From: Caballeronia megalochromosomata
GTDB lineage: Bacteria > Pseudomonadota > Gammaproteobacteria > Burkholderiales > Burkholderiaceae
DNA length: 34,378 nucleotides
Reading direction: 5' to 3'
NCBI GenBank assembly: GCA_001580565.1
Contig: LRBF01000276.1
Coordinates: 1-34,378, forward strand
The translations under genes were made by a program, and so were the position numbers. The number at the start of each line of letters is the position of its first letter. Position 1 is the first letter of the stretch. The notes below the pieces were generated by a model. The model saw only the letters and a program-made list of their open reading frames with translations. It had not been told where the DNA came from and searched no databases. Shown here piece after piece: positions 15,495-23,402 of the stretch.

Positions 15495-15673
15495 GGAAAA
15501 GCCCGCCACGTGCGATGGCCGGGACATCGACCGACAAAACGGCCGTATCATACCGCTCGCTCTTGACCGCTGCGAAAACGGCACCTTCAATTCATCGCCG
15601 GCTCACGTTTGCGGCATGCGCCTTGCTCGCCGGATAGCGTTCCCGCAGCCATCACGGAAAGGAGACGCGCACC

Positions 15674-16258
15674 ATGAAACTCTATTACGCGCCCGGCGCG
15701 TGCAGTCTCGCCGATCACATCGCGATGCACGAAGCAGGCCTGAACTTCGATCGCGTGAAGGTCGATCTCAAGGCCAAGCTCACCGAGGACGGCACCCCGT
15801 TCGGCGACATCAATCCGAAAAGTTACGTGCCTGTTGTCGAGTTCGACGATGGCAAGCGCCTCACCGAGAACATCGCGATTCTCTGGTGGGTCGCGCAGAA
15901 AGCGCCATCGCTCGCGCCTTCCGGCGACGATGGCAGCCTGCGTCTGCTGGAAATGCTCGCGTTCATCTCGACCGAAATCCACAAGCAATTCGGCCGCGTG
16001 TTCCGCCCGACTTCCGATGCGGAAGCCACGGCCGCCCGCGAGAAAATCGGCCAGCGTTTCGCGCTCATCGTGAAGATGATGCGCGGCGATTATCTGTTCG
16101 GCGACAAGGTGAGTACCGCGGATGCGTATCTTTTTACGATGCTTACATGGGCGAAGAAGACTGGCGTCGACATGCCCTCGGAACTTCAGGCGTTCTATCA
16201 GCGCATGCGCGAGCGGCCTGCGGTGAAACTGGCGTTCGAACACGAAGGGCTTGAATGA
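15674..16258 (+). CDS. Beta-class glutathione S-transferase
   Basis: A 194-residue glutathione transferase. The thioredoxin-like N-terminus MKLYYAPGACSLADHI carries Cys10, the residue that forms a mixed disulfide with glutathione in bacterial beta-class enzymes. The glutathione-binding SYVPVVE (cis-proline) and the following ENIAIL segments are present, and the C-terminal helical domain contains the conserved DKVSTADAYLF motif near 150. It is slightly shorter than the usual 200-205 residues. The start has AAAGGAGA at about 15657-15664. Its substrate is unknown; detoxification or redox roles are typical. It is divergent from the cyclase gene, 179 bases apart, with nothing else recognised in that gap. 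Confidence 0.92.
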   Translation: MKLYYAPGACSLADHIAMHEAGLNFDRVKVDLKAKLTEDGTPFGDINPKSYVPVVEFDDGKRLTENIAILWWVAQKAPSLAPSGDDGSLRLLEMLAFISTEIHKQFGRVFRPTSDAEATAAREKIGQRFALIVKMMRGDYLFGDKVSTADAYLFTMLTWAKKTGVDMPSELQAFYQRMRERPAVKLAFEHEGLE

Positions 16259-16351
16259 CATATTACGCGTGACGATGCGAGCGGGTCCGGCATTTGCTGC
16301 ACGCGGTATCGAGGCGCGTCCGCGCGCCGCAACTTGATTCCGGAGGCCATC

Positions 16352-16558
16352 ATGGAGCCAGACACGCCTGTGCCGCACGCCACCGCCGATGACATGGACG
16401 AGCCCGTGGGCCGCGACGATTCCGCGCCAGCTTCTGCTCAGGACACGAAGCAGCGTCAACTCGACGAACGAGAAAAGCGCACCCACGAGGCATCGGAAAA
16501 CGAATTGCCGTCGACGCAGGACAAGAATCCTGTGCCGCCCGGTTCCGGCAAATCGTGA
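16352..16558 (+). CDS. Small acidic, probably disordered protein
   Basis: A 68-residue protein rich in Asp, Glu, Pro, Ser and Lys, with no hydrophobic core, no Cys and no membrane segment (blocks such as DEPVGRDDSAP, KQRQLDEREKR and KNPVPPGSGKS). It looks intrinsically disordered. The ATG at 16352 is supported by GGAGG at 16342-16346, a better choice than the in-frame TTG at 16334 that would contain this site. It follows the glutathione transferase by 93 bases on the same strand and is convergent with kup. I do not recognise the family; similar short orphan proteins are common in Burkholderiaceae. Confidence 0.65.
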   Translation: MEPDTPVPHATADDMDEPVGRDDSAPASAQDTKQRQLDEREKRTHEASENELPSTQDKNPVPPGSGKS

Positions 16559-16591
16559 CTTCGCGCGATGACGACCTTAAGCGATCATTCG

Positions 16592-18532
16592 TCACAGCAC
16601 GACCTGAACGCCGAGTTCCACGACATCTTCACTTCGAAGTCCATAGTATTCTGCGCTCGATGCCGAATGAAACGACATCTCGCCGAAGAGACGCTCGCGC
16701 CAGCGTGACATCCGGCCGTGCGAGCAACCGGGCGTTGCCTCGTCGCGCGGGAGGAAGAACGTCGTGTGCTGCGCATCGAAGCGCCAGTCGCCAAGCTGCC
16801 CGTCGAGCGAAGCGAGCAGGCGCGGCAAGTTCGGCCGCTCGACAAAGCCATGACGCGAGATCACTTCGTAGCAGCCCGCGCCCAGATCACGCACTTCGAT
16901 GCGCGTACGCTCGTCCACACGCGGCGCCGATTCCGAGCGGTTCGCGAAGATCACCGTCGTCTCGTGCAGCACGCGGTTATGGCGCACATTGCTCGTGAGC
17001 GCGGAGGGCGTCGCGCCCGGAGTGCTACCCGGATAGACGGCGGTGCCCGGCACGCGCGCGGGCGGCTCGTCGTGGCTCAATACATCGCGCAGAAAGTCCG
17101 CGAGCGGCGGCGCATGCGATGCGTGCAACTGCGCGAGTTCGAGCCCGCGCCGCCATGTCGCCATCAGCACGAACAGTACGATCCCGATCGCGACCGGAAA
17201 CCAGCCGCCTTGCGGAATCTTGTGGATGTTCGCCGCGACGAGCAGCGCATCGATTGCGATGAGCGGCACGCTGAGCGCGACGACCGCGAGCCACGGCCAG
17301 CGCCAGATGTTGCGCGTGACGCTCACCATCTGCACGGTGGTGATCAGCATCGTCAGGCCGACCGCGATTCCATAGGCCGATGTCAGCCGGTCCGAACTGC
17401 GAAACGCCAGCACGAGAAACATCACCGCCGTGAACAGGACTGCGTTCACAGCGGGCACGTACACTTGCCCGCGCTGCGATGCCGACGTTTCGATCACCCG
17501 AAGCCGCGGCAGGAAGCCGAGCTCGATGGCCTGGCTCGTCATCGAGAAAGCGCCTGAAATCACGGCTTGCGATGCGATCACGGTTGCGAGCAATGCAATC
17601 AGCACGGTGGGGATCAGCGCCCACGAAGGCGCGGCGAAGAAGAACGGCTGTTTCGCCGCGCCCGGCTGATACAGAATCGTCGCGGCCTGCCCGAAGTAAC
17701 CGATGACGATCGCCGGAAACACGGCGACGAGCCACGCGAGACGGATCGCGCGGCGGCCGAAGTGGCCGATGTCGGCATAGAGCGCTTCGGCGCCGGTCAA
17801 TGCGAGAATCACGGCGCCGAGTATGGTGAACGCAAGCGCGGCATGCGAAAGCACGAGCGACCATGCATACGTGGGCGAAACCGCGCGCAACACATCCGGA
17901 TGCTGCACGATCCGATAGATGCCGACCACCGCGAGATATAAGAACCACAGCAGCATCACCGGCCCGAACGCCTTGCCGACGACCGCCGTGCCGCGCGACT
18001 GGAACAGGAAAAGCCCGATGAGAATCGCTGCCGCAAGCGGCACGATGAAGGGTTCGAATCTGGCGCTCACCTGGCCCAGGCCTTCGACTGCGGACAGCAC
18101 CGACACTGCGGGCGTGATCATCGAATCGCCATAGAACATCGCCGCGCCGAACAGACCCGCCATCAGCAGAAGATGCGGCACGCGCCGGCCACGTTGCTCA
18201 TAACCCGAACGCGCGAGCGCCGTCAGCGCGACGATGCCGCCCTCGCCCTCATTGTCCGCGCGCATCACATAGCACACGTACTTGCCCATCACGACGATGA
18301 CGACGGCCCATACGATCATCGACAGAATGCCCATCACGACCGATGCATTGACGGTGCCCGCGTCGCTCACGCCTTGCCTAAGCGCATAGATCGGGCTTGT
18401 GCCGATATCGCCGAAGACTACGCCGAGCGCGCCCACCATGAGCCCCGTCAGCGCTTTCTTCGGCGCTGCCGCTGAATGACGATCGCTCGCCTGCTGTGCG
18501 TCACTGAGTGCGTCGTTCGAAGTCGATGTCAT
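16592..18532 (-). CDS. kup: Kup-type low-affinity potassium uptake protein
   Basis: A 646-residue KUP/HAK/KT potassium:proton symporter. The N-terminal segment LGVVFGDIGTSPIYALRQG is the family hallmark, and MRADNEGEGGIVALTAL and YGDSMITPAVSVLSAVEGL follow as in E. coli Kup (622 residues). About twelve membrane helices occupy residues 28-455, followed by a cytoplasmic C-terminal region of roughly 190 residues. The segment between about 480 and 520 contains a proline- and serine-rich linker. GGAGA lies about 13 bases upstream of the ATG at 18530-18532. It is a single gene, divergent from the RcnB-like gene. Regulation by cyclic di-AMP is known in other bacteria, but nothing here shows it. Confidence 0.95.
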   Translation of the reverse strand: MTSTSNDALSDAQQASDRHSAAAPKKALTGLMVGALGVVFGDIGTSPIYALRQGVSDAGTVNASVVMGILSMIVWAVVIVVMGKYVCYVMRADNEGEGGIVALTALARSGYEQRGRRVPHLLLMAGLFGAAMFYGDSMITPAVSVLSAVEGLGQVSARFEPFIVPLAAAILIGLFLFQSRGTAVVGKAFGPVMLLWFLYLAVVGIYRIVQHPDVLRAVSPTYAWSLVLSHAALAFTILGAVILALTGAEALYADIGHFGRRAIRLAWLVAVFPAIVIGYFGQAATILYQPGAAKQPFFFAAPSWALIPTVLIALLATVIASQAVISGAFSMTSQAIELGFLPRLRVIETSASQRGQVYVPAVNAVLFTAVMFLVLAFRSSDRLTSAYGIAVGLTMLITTVQMVSVTRNIWRWPWLAVVALSVPLIAIDALLVAANIHKIPQGGWFPVAIGIVLFVLMATWRRGLELAQLHASHAPPLADFLRDVLSHDEPPARVPGTAVYPGSTPGATPSALTSNVRHNRVLHETTVIFANRSESAPRVDERTRIEVRDLGAGCYEVISRHGFVERPNLPRLLASLDGQLGDWRFDAQHTTFFLPRDEATPGCSHGRMSRWRERLFGEMSFHSASSAEYYGLRSEDVVELGVQVVL

Positions 18533-18621
18533 CCGATGTGTGCATCTCCGGTATGCCGTGCAAAACCCCTAGCAAACCGCATTCCGCGTCGATATGCGCA
18601 CAGCACGCTCCGTAATCGTAG

Positions 18622-18636
18622 GTAAGCGTTGCTTAC
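18622..18636. promoter_or_regulatory. GTAAGC-N3-GCTTAC inverted repeat upstream of the RcnB-like gene
   Basis: A perfect 6-base dyad with a 3-base centre, 83 bases upstream of the RcnB-like start codon and in the kup/rcnB divergent gap (18533-18718). Such spacing suits an operator for a dimeric regulator. The regulator is unknown. Confidence 0.3.
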
Positions 18637-18718
18637 ACATGCTCACGCCATTCTTGCCGTTCATTGCGTAAAGTCCGGGCATCGAGATCATCCCTTCGCT
18701 ACTTCACGAGGAAAGAAC

Positions 18719-19141
18719 ATGAAGAACAGTCGAATCGTCGCTGCGCTGCTTTGCGCGAGCATCGGACTGACGGCCGGTGCGGTCTTCGCCCAGCCCGCGC
18801 CGCAAGGCCCAGACGGCTATCACGACACGAATCGCGGCCCGGGCGGTCCCGGTGGCCCCGGCATGCCCGGCCACGGCCCCGAGATGAACGGTCACTACGG
18901 GAACGATCACGACGCCCCGCGCCCGCCCGAGCACGCGAACAACGAGCCGCGTCATCCGGACTGGCGCAAGGGCGAGCGCCTCTCGGGCGATTACCGCAAC
19001 CGCCAGTACGTCGTCGACGACTGGCACGGCCACGGGCTGCGCCAGCCGCCGCGCGGATATCAATGGGTCGGCGTCGGGGCGGATTATCTGCTGGTCGCGG
19101 TTGCGTCGGGCGTCATCGCGCAGGTCGTGATGTCGCAATAA
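18719..19141 (+). CDS. RcnB-family periplasmic protein
   Basis: A 140-residue exported protein with a signal peptide (MKNSRIVAALLCASIGLTAG, cleavage near VFA-QPA at residue 23-24). The mature part begins with a Gly/Pro/His-rich linker (GPGGPGGPGMPGHGP) and ends in an RcnB-like domain: RNRQYVVDDWHGHGLRQPP, YQWVGVGADYLLV and GVIAQVV. In E. coli RcnB modulates nickel and cobalt efflux by RcnA, but no RcnA gene is present here. In Burkholderiales such proteins are numerous and their role is mostly untested. The start has GAGGAAAG at 18708-18715. The His-rich linker could bind metal, which is inference. Confidence 0.82.
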   Translation: MKNSRIVAALLCASIGLTAGAVFAQPAPQGPDGYHDTNRGPGGPGGPGMPGHGPEMNGHYGNDHDAPRPPEHANNEPRHPDWRKGERLSGDYRNRQYVVDDWHGHGLRQPPRGYQWVGVGADYLLVAVASGVIAQVVMSQ

Positions 19142-19172
19142 GCGATGCGTCCTTGATTGAACGCTCGTAAAG

Positions 19173-19196
19173 AAAAGCCCGCCTGTTCAGGCGGGC
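19173..19196 (-). terminator. Intrinsic terminator of the zinc-ribbon gene
   Basis: Perfect arms GCCCGCC (19177-19183) and GGCGGGC (19190-19196) around TGTTCA, followed on the minus strand by TTTTCTTT. This is a strong intrinsic terminator for the minus-strand gene ending at 19266. On the plus strand it also sits after the RcnB-like stop but lacks a T-run. Confidence 0.75.
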
Positions 19197-19265
19197 GAAA
19201 TGCGCTCGATGCGAGGGCTTCGAAGCGCACATCCAATACGTCAGGTCATGGCAGGAATGTGGCAA

Positions 19266-19469
19266 TCAAGCCTTTCCGCGGGTCATGTCGGGCGGATCAC
19301 GGCGTTCCATTGCCCGGCCCGGCTGATCCGGCGCGGTGATTGCCTGATCGAAGATGAAGCCCATCGCGATATGCTCGGTTTTCGTGGAGCCGCATGCGGG
19401 GCACGTATCGTCTTCGAGAGCATCGTCCGAGTAAATGAGCTTGTTGCATGCAACACAGCGAATCAGCAT
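19266..19469 (-). CDS. Small zinc-ribbon protein
   Basis: A 67-residue protein starting MLIRCVACNKLIYSDDAL, with two CxxC knuckles: Cys5-x2-Cys8 and Cys23-x2-Cys26 (DTCPACGST). This pattern is a rubredoxin-like or FmdB-like zinc ribbon. The C-terminal half is polar and probably unstructured. GGGAG lies 7 bases before the ATG at 19467-19469. It has its own promoter candidate and a terminator, so it is probably a single-gene transcript. No catalytic function is evident; a nucleic-acid- or protein-binding mini-domain is the best guess. It sits just downstream of the two-component regulator on the same strand. Confidence 0.72.
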   Translation of the reverse strand: MLIRCVACNKLIYSDDALEDDTCPACGSTKTEHIAMGFIFDQAITAPDQPGRAMERRDPPDMTRGKA

Positions 19470-19502
19470 CTTGACTCCCGGGTTCGAGTTAGACGTCTTT
19501 TA

Positions 19503-19531
19503 TTTATATGTCAAAACGCGGGTACAGCCAA
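19503..19531 (-). promoter_or_regulatory. Sigma-70-type promoter of the zinc-ribbon gene
   Basis: On the minus strand, TTGGCT (19526-19531) and TATAAA (19503-19508) are spaced by 17 bases, giving a predicted start near 19496 and a leader of about 27 bases before the ATG. The AT-rich stretch stands out from the GC-rich surroundings. The remaining bases up to 19599 hold no gene that I see. Confidence 0.5.
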
Positions 19532-19599
19532 TTGTTCTTTACGCGTGCCGTCCTCAAAAGTCCCGTATTCACTACATTCATGCGGCACCCTGCATCGCG

Positions 19600-20283
19600 C
19601 TAGATTGAATTCGCTGCTTCACGCACGCGCAGGATATAGCCCAATCCACGCAGTGTCATGATTTGCGCCGTCGATTGAATCAGATGCTTGCGCAAGCGGT
19701 GAACGTAGAGATCGACAGCATCGATGCTGCCCGTTTCATCGAGCCCGAAGACGCTCTCCATCAGAGAAGACTTGGAGACTGTCTTGCCATGCCGCAGAAT
19801 CAAGGTTTCAAGGATTGCATGCTCGCGGCGTCGCAGGCAAAGCACCTTCCCGTCGTGCTTGAATTCGCGACTATCGAATCGATATTCAAGATCGCCGCAA
19901 TTGATTGCGACTGTCGCTTCCGGATTTCGACGGCGCGCGAGCGCCTTGATGCGCGCGACGAGTTCCCGTGCGTCCACCGGTTTCACGACGTAGTCGTCGG
20001 CGCCGGCGCTAAAGCAGTCGACCTTGTCGTCGATGGAACCGTGGGCAGTCAGCATCATGACCGGCACGGTATCCCGGCGTCGACGCATCATCGATAAAAG
20101 GTCCTTGCCGCTCATCGACGGCAGGCGCATGTCCAGCAGCACGACGTCGTAACACTGCAAACGCATGATCGGGGCAGCGCGCTCCGCATCCGGAACGTGG
20201 TCGATGACAAATCCTTCAGCCTTCAGGAGATTCACGATCCAGTGCGCCAGTTCAGCATTGTCCTCGACTAGCAATAGTTTCAT
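19600..20283 (-). CDS. OmpR/PhoB-family response regulator (TctD-like)
   Basis: A 227-residue DNA-binding response regulator. The receiver domain (about 1-115) has the acidic pocket EDN at residue 7-9, the phosphoacceptor Asp51 in VVLLDMRLP, the conserved Thr of MMLTAHGS and Lys of VVKPVDA. The C-terminal winged helix (about 130-222) ends LRKHLIQ...LRGLGYILR, typical of OmpR/PhoB. ATG at 20283 is preferred because AGAGG sits 7 bases upstream; an ATG at 20289 is too close to that site. It overlaps the kinase gene by about 32 bases, so translation is probably coupled. TctD regulators usually respond to organic acids (tricarboxylates), which is only a family-based suggestion here. Confidence 0.9.
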   Translation of the reverse strand: MKLLLVEDNAELAHWIVNLLKAEGFVIDHVPDAERAAPIMRLQCYDVVLLDMRLPSMSGKDLLSMMRRRRDTVPVMMLTAHGSIDDKVDCFSAGADDYVVKPVDARELVARIKALARRRNPEATVAINCGDLEYRFDSREFKHDGKVLCLRRREHAILETLILRHGKTVSKSSLMESVFGLDETGSIDAVDLYVHRLRKHLIQSTAQIMTLRGLGYILRVREAANSI

Positions 20284-21697
20284 GGTCATCCTCTGCGCTC
20301 GTCCACGCGGGAAATCGAACCGTCACGGTCAGACCCGTTCCCTCCGGACCCGGACCGAGATCGACGTTCCCGTCATGCAGCCGAGCGATCTCCCTTACGA
20401 TCGATAAGCCAAGCCCGGTTCCTTCGGTAGAAGCGGATGCGCGGTAGAAGCGCTCGAATACGCGCGCTCTGTCGTCGGCGGCGATACCTGGTCCATTGTC
20501 GATGACGTGCAGCACGACAGTTTCGCCCTCGCGCCCGACGGCCGCAGTGACTCGTCCGCCCTCTTGTGTGTAACGAATGGCGTTATCGACGAGGTTCGTA
20601 ACAAGCGCGGTGAGCAACTCGCTGTTACCCGCAACCATGAAGTCCCCATCGATCTCGGCGCCAAGATCGATGTTGCTTCGCTGAGCCGCAATGATCAGCT
20701 CTTCGAGGACCGAGGCCACTACGGCTGCCATATCCGTTTTCGAACGCGTTCGCCGCGGAGCGGACTCTGCTTGTGCCAGCAGAAGCAGTTGTGTCGTGAC
20801 CTTCTTCATCTTCTCGGTGCTGCGTCGCGCGCCCAGCAAGGCATTCCAGCCCTGCGTCTCGTCTCGGTCGGACCGGGATGCGTATTGAAGTTGCGCGTCG
20901 AGCAAGGCCAGGGGTGTGCGTAGCTGATGTGCTGCGTCGGCTATGAATTGTCGTTGTGCCTGCGCATGCAACTTCAATTGCGCGATGCACTGATTGATCG
21001 CATCGACGATCAGTTGCAGCTCCCGAGGCAAGCCCTCGGCATGCATGGGCTCGATCTGCAGCGGCTGGCGCCCGGCGACGTCGTCCCTCAGCTTCAACAG
21101 AGGTCGAAGCTCGACTGCCAGCCCGAGTGGAACGAGCACGGCGACGAATGCGAGCATCAGACATTCGCGAATCAGTTGCGGACGCCATAGGTCCGCGAGC
21201 ATTCCGTGACGCGACGCCTGCGTCTTGCCGACGATCACGACGACCCGCTCCGCATTGCCCGAATCGTACAGCTCGCGGGAAAATGCGACCGCGCGTACCG
21301 GCACGCCGTCGAGCGTCGTGTCGAAAAGTACAGGCTGCGTTCCGATCTGTGGCGGAGTGGCCAGGTCCGGGTTGCCCGTGAGCAGCCGGTTGTGCCCGGA
21401 CACCACCTTGTAAAAGACCTGATCCTTATACGGAGAAGCAAAGAGCTCCAGCGCAGCAGGAGGAATCGTGGCCGTGAAACTGCCATCCACCCATTCGATG
21501 TCTTCGATAATGGTGCGCGCCGACGACAGCAGCGCCGTGTCCTCTATCAATTCGGCTGTCTGTTGGGCAGCCTCGTAAGATGTCCAACCCGTAACCAGAA
21601 TAAAAACGGCAAGGGGTACGAGCAGCCAGACGACCAGGCGCGTTCTCAGATCAAGCTGCAGCATAGGGAACGCGCCTGTCCATCGCAGATGGTCCAT
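20252..21697 (-). CDS. Sensor histidine kinase (TctE-like)
   Basis: A membrane sensor kinase of about 481 residues. TM1 lies near residues 21-38 and TM2 near 178-195, bracketing a periplasmic sensor region of the 2CSK_N type found in TctE/QseC-like kinases. HisKA holds the phospho-acceptor His257 (ADAAHQLRTPLALL). The ATP-binding domain shows the N-box (NLVDNAIRYT, 368-377), G1 (DNGPG, 400-404), the F-box (VFERFYRA) and G2 (GTGLGLSIV, 426-434). The start could be 21697 (GAGA just upstream, chosen) or 21664 (gives a shorter N-terminus). It overlaps the regulator gene, and its gene follows a porin by 251 bases on the same strand. Confidence 0.9.
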   Translation of the reverse strand: MDHLRWTGAFPMLQLDLRTRLVVWLLVPLAVFILVTGWTSYEAAQQTAELIEDTALLSSARTIIEDIEWVDGSFTATIPPAALELFASPYKDQVFYKVVSGHNRLLTGNPDLATPPQIGTQPVLFDTTLDGVPVRAVAFSRELYDSGNAERVVVIVGKTQASRHGMLADLWRPQLIRECLMLAFVAVLVPLGLAVELRPLLKLRDDVAGRQPLQIEPMHAEGLPRELQLIVDAINQCIAQLKLHAQAQRQFIADAAHQLRTPLALLDAQLQYASRSDRDETQGWNALLGARRSTEKMKKVTTQLLLLAQAESAPRRTRSKTDMAAVVASVLEELIIAAQRSNIDLGAEIDGDFMVAGNSELLTALVTNLVDNAIRYTQEGGRVTAAVGREGETVVLHVIDNGPGIAADDRARVFERFYRASASTEGTGLGLSIVREIARLHDGNVDLGPGPEGTGLTVTVRFPAWTSAEDDHETIASRGQC

Positions 21698-21905
21698 GAT
21701 TCTCGTGGCAGCCCGATACGCGACGACAGGACGACTGCCGTCGGCCGCGCTCACCGCCCCCTCGCTGTTCGAATCATCGATAGTCCTCTGCCAAAGACAC
21801 GCAAGGCCGAATTCTAACCAGCACAATCCTTCTGGCGGCTTTCAGGCAGAGGCAATTCGACTACGGAATTTCCACTATCGAAAAAGACGAACACCTAACC
21901 ATCTT

Positions 21906-21922
21906 CTTAAGCGTCTCTTAAG
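21906..21922. promoter_or_regulatory. Direct repeat CTTAAG-N5-CTTAAG between porin and kinase genes
   Basis: Two identical CTTAAG hexamers start at 21906 and 21917, exactly 11 bases apart, about 27 bases after the porin stop and some 210 bases before the kinase start. Tandem half-sites with one helical turn spacing are the usual target of OmpR/PhoB-type regulators, for example the PmrA box CTTAA-N5-CTTAA. It is therefore a likely autoregulatory site of the adjacent response regulator. Repeat and spacing are seen; binding is inferred. Confidence 0.5.
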
Positions 21923-21948
21923 CTTATCGGCTGTACGCCCGCCAGACG

Positions 21949-23079
21949 TCAGAAGCGGGTACGGATGCCGGTCGTAAGCTCCAGCTGGTTCTTCGCACCG
22001 AACGTGGTCGCGACCGTGTATCCACCGTGCAACTTCATGTAGTCGCCCGCGAGATAAAGCTCCGTGCGCTTGGAGAGTCGATAGAAGATCGATCCGTAAA
22101 GCGTTTCCTTGAAGCCATTGTGAAGTCCGTTGGTCAGATCCGGCGTACCAATGTTCGCGTTCGGAATGTTGCCGTCGGTGTCATACGCGGCGTTATTCAC
22201 ACGCATCTGCTGATAACCGATCTCGTAATCGAGCGGGCCAGCCGGAACGATCTTGAGGGAAACGGTCCATGCATCGTCATGGCGCTGAGCCAAAGCACCT
22301 TGATCTCCGAGGTAATGGAAGTAGCCGGCGTTCAAACGGAAGATATCGAAAATGTAGTTGCCGCCGATCGACCACGTCTGATTGGTGAGGCCTCCGTGAT
22401 TCACGTGGTTATAAAAAGCCGACACGGCGAATGGCCCGCCGTTGTATCCGGCCGCAAGCTGATAGCTCGACCCCGGCGCAAACGATGTCGAATTGCTGAA
22501 GGCGTAATCTGCGCTGGCGAACAGGCCATTGCTGAAGAGTTTCTTCCATGCGATGCTGTTCTGCGAACGCGTGCCCGTAGCACTGCCTGCGTAGAAAATC
22601 ATCTGCTTGAAGTTATTCGAGTTCGTCCATCCGCCCTCCTCGTACCTCAATCTCGCATTGCCATACGCATCGCCATAGATTGCCGCGGCGTCACGCGCGA
22701 TCGTATTCTGGAAGCCGGCCGTCAACCTGCCGATGGTCGCATTGTCGATCCCGACCCATGCATCGCGATCGAAAAGCTGACCGGGATCCTCCATCTGGCC
22801 ATCGGAGACGCGATATTCAGCCTCTAAAGTGAAGATGATCTTCGAACCGCCGCCAATGTCTTCAGCGCCTCTCATGCCGAACCGGCTGCCGCTGAACCAC
22901 GGCTCGCCGTCGTTACCCATCCCGACGACGTGATCTCCATTGGCATTGGCGTGCGTGATATAGGTGGGAACGCTCATGTCCAGGAGCCCATACAACTGAA
23001 CGCTCGATTGCGCGTGCGCCCCGCCCGCCGCCAGCACGCCGGCCGCCACTACACATGTCCAACCGGTCTTCTTCACCAT
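21949..23079 (-). CDS. Gram-negative porin (Porin_4 / OmpC-like)
   Basis: A 376-residue outer-membrane porin. It has a signal peptide (MVKKTGWTCVVAAGVLAAG, cleavage AHA-QSS near 24-25) followed directly by SSVQLYGLLDMSVPTY, the usual first strand of Burkholderiales trimeric porins. The SRFGMRGAEDIGGGSKIIFTLE and DRDAWVGIDN regions are family-typical, and it ends in the terminal Phe (GIRTRF) recognised by the BAM complex. GAGGAGA precedes the ATG at 23077-23079, which decides the start over a longer reading from 23208. It lies upstream of a TctD/E-like two-component pair, suggesting control of a porin for an organic-acid-type solute. Substrate specificity is unknown. Confidence 0.94.
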   Translation of the reverse strand: MVKKTGWTCVVAAGVLAAGGAHAQSSVQLYGLLDMSVPTYITHANANGDHVVGMGNDGEPWFSGSRFGMRGAEDIGGGSKIIFTLEAEYRVSDGQMEDPGQLFDRDAWVGIDNATIGRLTAGFQNTIARDAAAIYGDAYGNARLRYEEGGWTNSNNFKQMIFYAGSATGTRSQNSIAWKKLFSNGLFASADYAFSNSTSFAPGSSYQLAAGYNGGPFAVSAFYNHVNHGGLTNQTWSIGGNYIFDIFRLNAGYFHYLGDQGALAQRHDDAWTVSLKIVPAGPLDYEIGYQQMRVNNAAYDTDGNIPNANIGTPDLTNGLHNGFKETLYGSIFYRLSKRTELYLAGDYMKLHGGYTVATTFGAKNQLELTTGIRTRF

Positions 23080-23378
23080 GGTCTCCTCACGATTCGCGTT
23101 GAAATTTTTGAATGAACGGGAGGCGTCATGTCGAAAGACACCGCATCCGCAATGAACCAAACGGACACGATCGTAGGGCACACAATCCTTCATCGCGGTT
23201 TCGCGCACGGTCGATACAGCTAGGTAATCGCACTAATGTCGTGCTTGCCAACCGTCACTTATGCTCGCCTCGCCTCATCTGAATGAGGTATCGAGCCGTC
23301 GTATGGTCGCGGTCGTACGGCAATGCATGCGGCGCGAAATGCTTAGGAATGCATTGTTATTTGAAGCTGGCGGCGCGC
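23080..23378. other. Intergenic region upstream of the porin gene
   Basis: About 300 bases without a convincing gene. It should contain the porin promoter and 5' leader on the minus strand. A TTGGCA hexamer (-35-like) occurs on the minus strand near 23244-23249 without a good -10. The sequence AATGC recurs at 23322, 23338 and 23348 on the plus strand, which may be chance. No CTTAAG box like that at 21906 is seen. Short in-frame stretches here have no ribosome-binding site or recognisable product. Confidence 0.4.
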
Positions 23379-23402
23379 AAAAAGAAGGCCTTCAACGCCT
23401 TC
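23379..23402 (-). terminator. Intrinsic terminator overlapping the stop of the small 75-residue gene
   Basis: On the minus strand GAAGGC-GTTGAAG-GCCTTC is followed at once by TTTTT (23379-23383), a compact intrinsic terminator. Its 5' arm overlaps the stop codon of the gene ending at 23401, so termination follows directly after translation. Confidence 0.65.

Noticed and set aside
14346..15566. Plus-strand open frame of 406 codons opposite the GGDEF gene
   Set aside because: Antisense shadow; the minus strand has an intact GGDEF domain.
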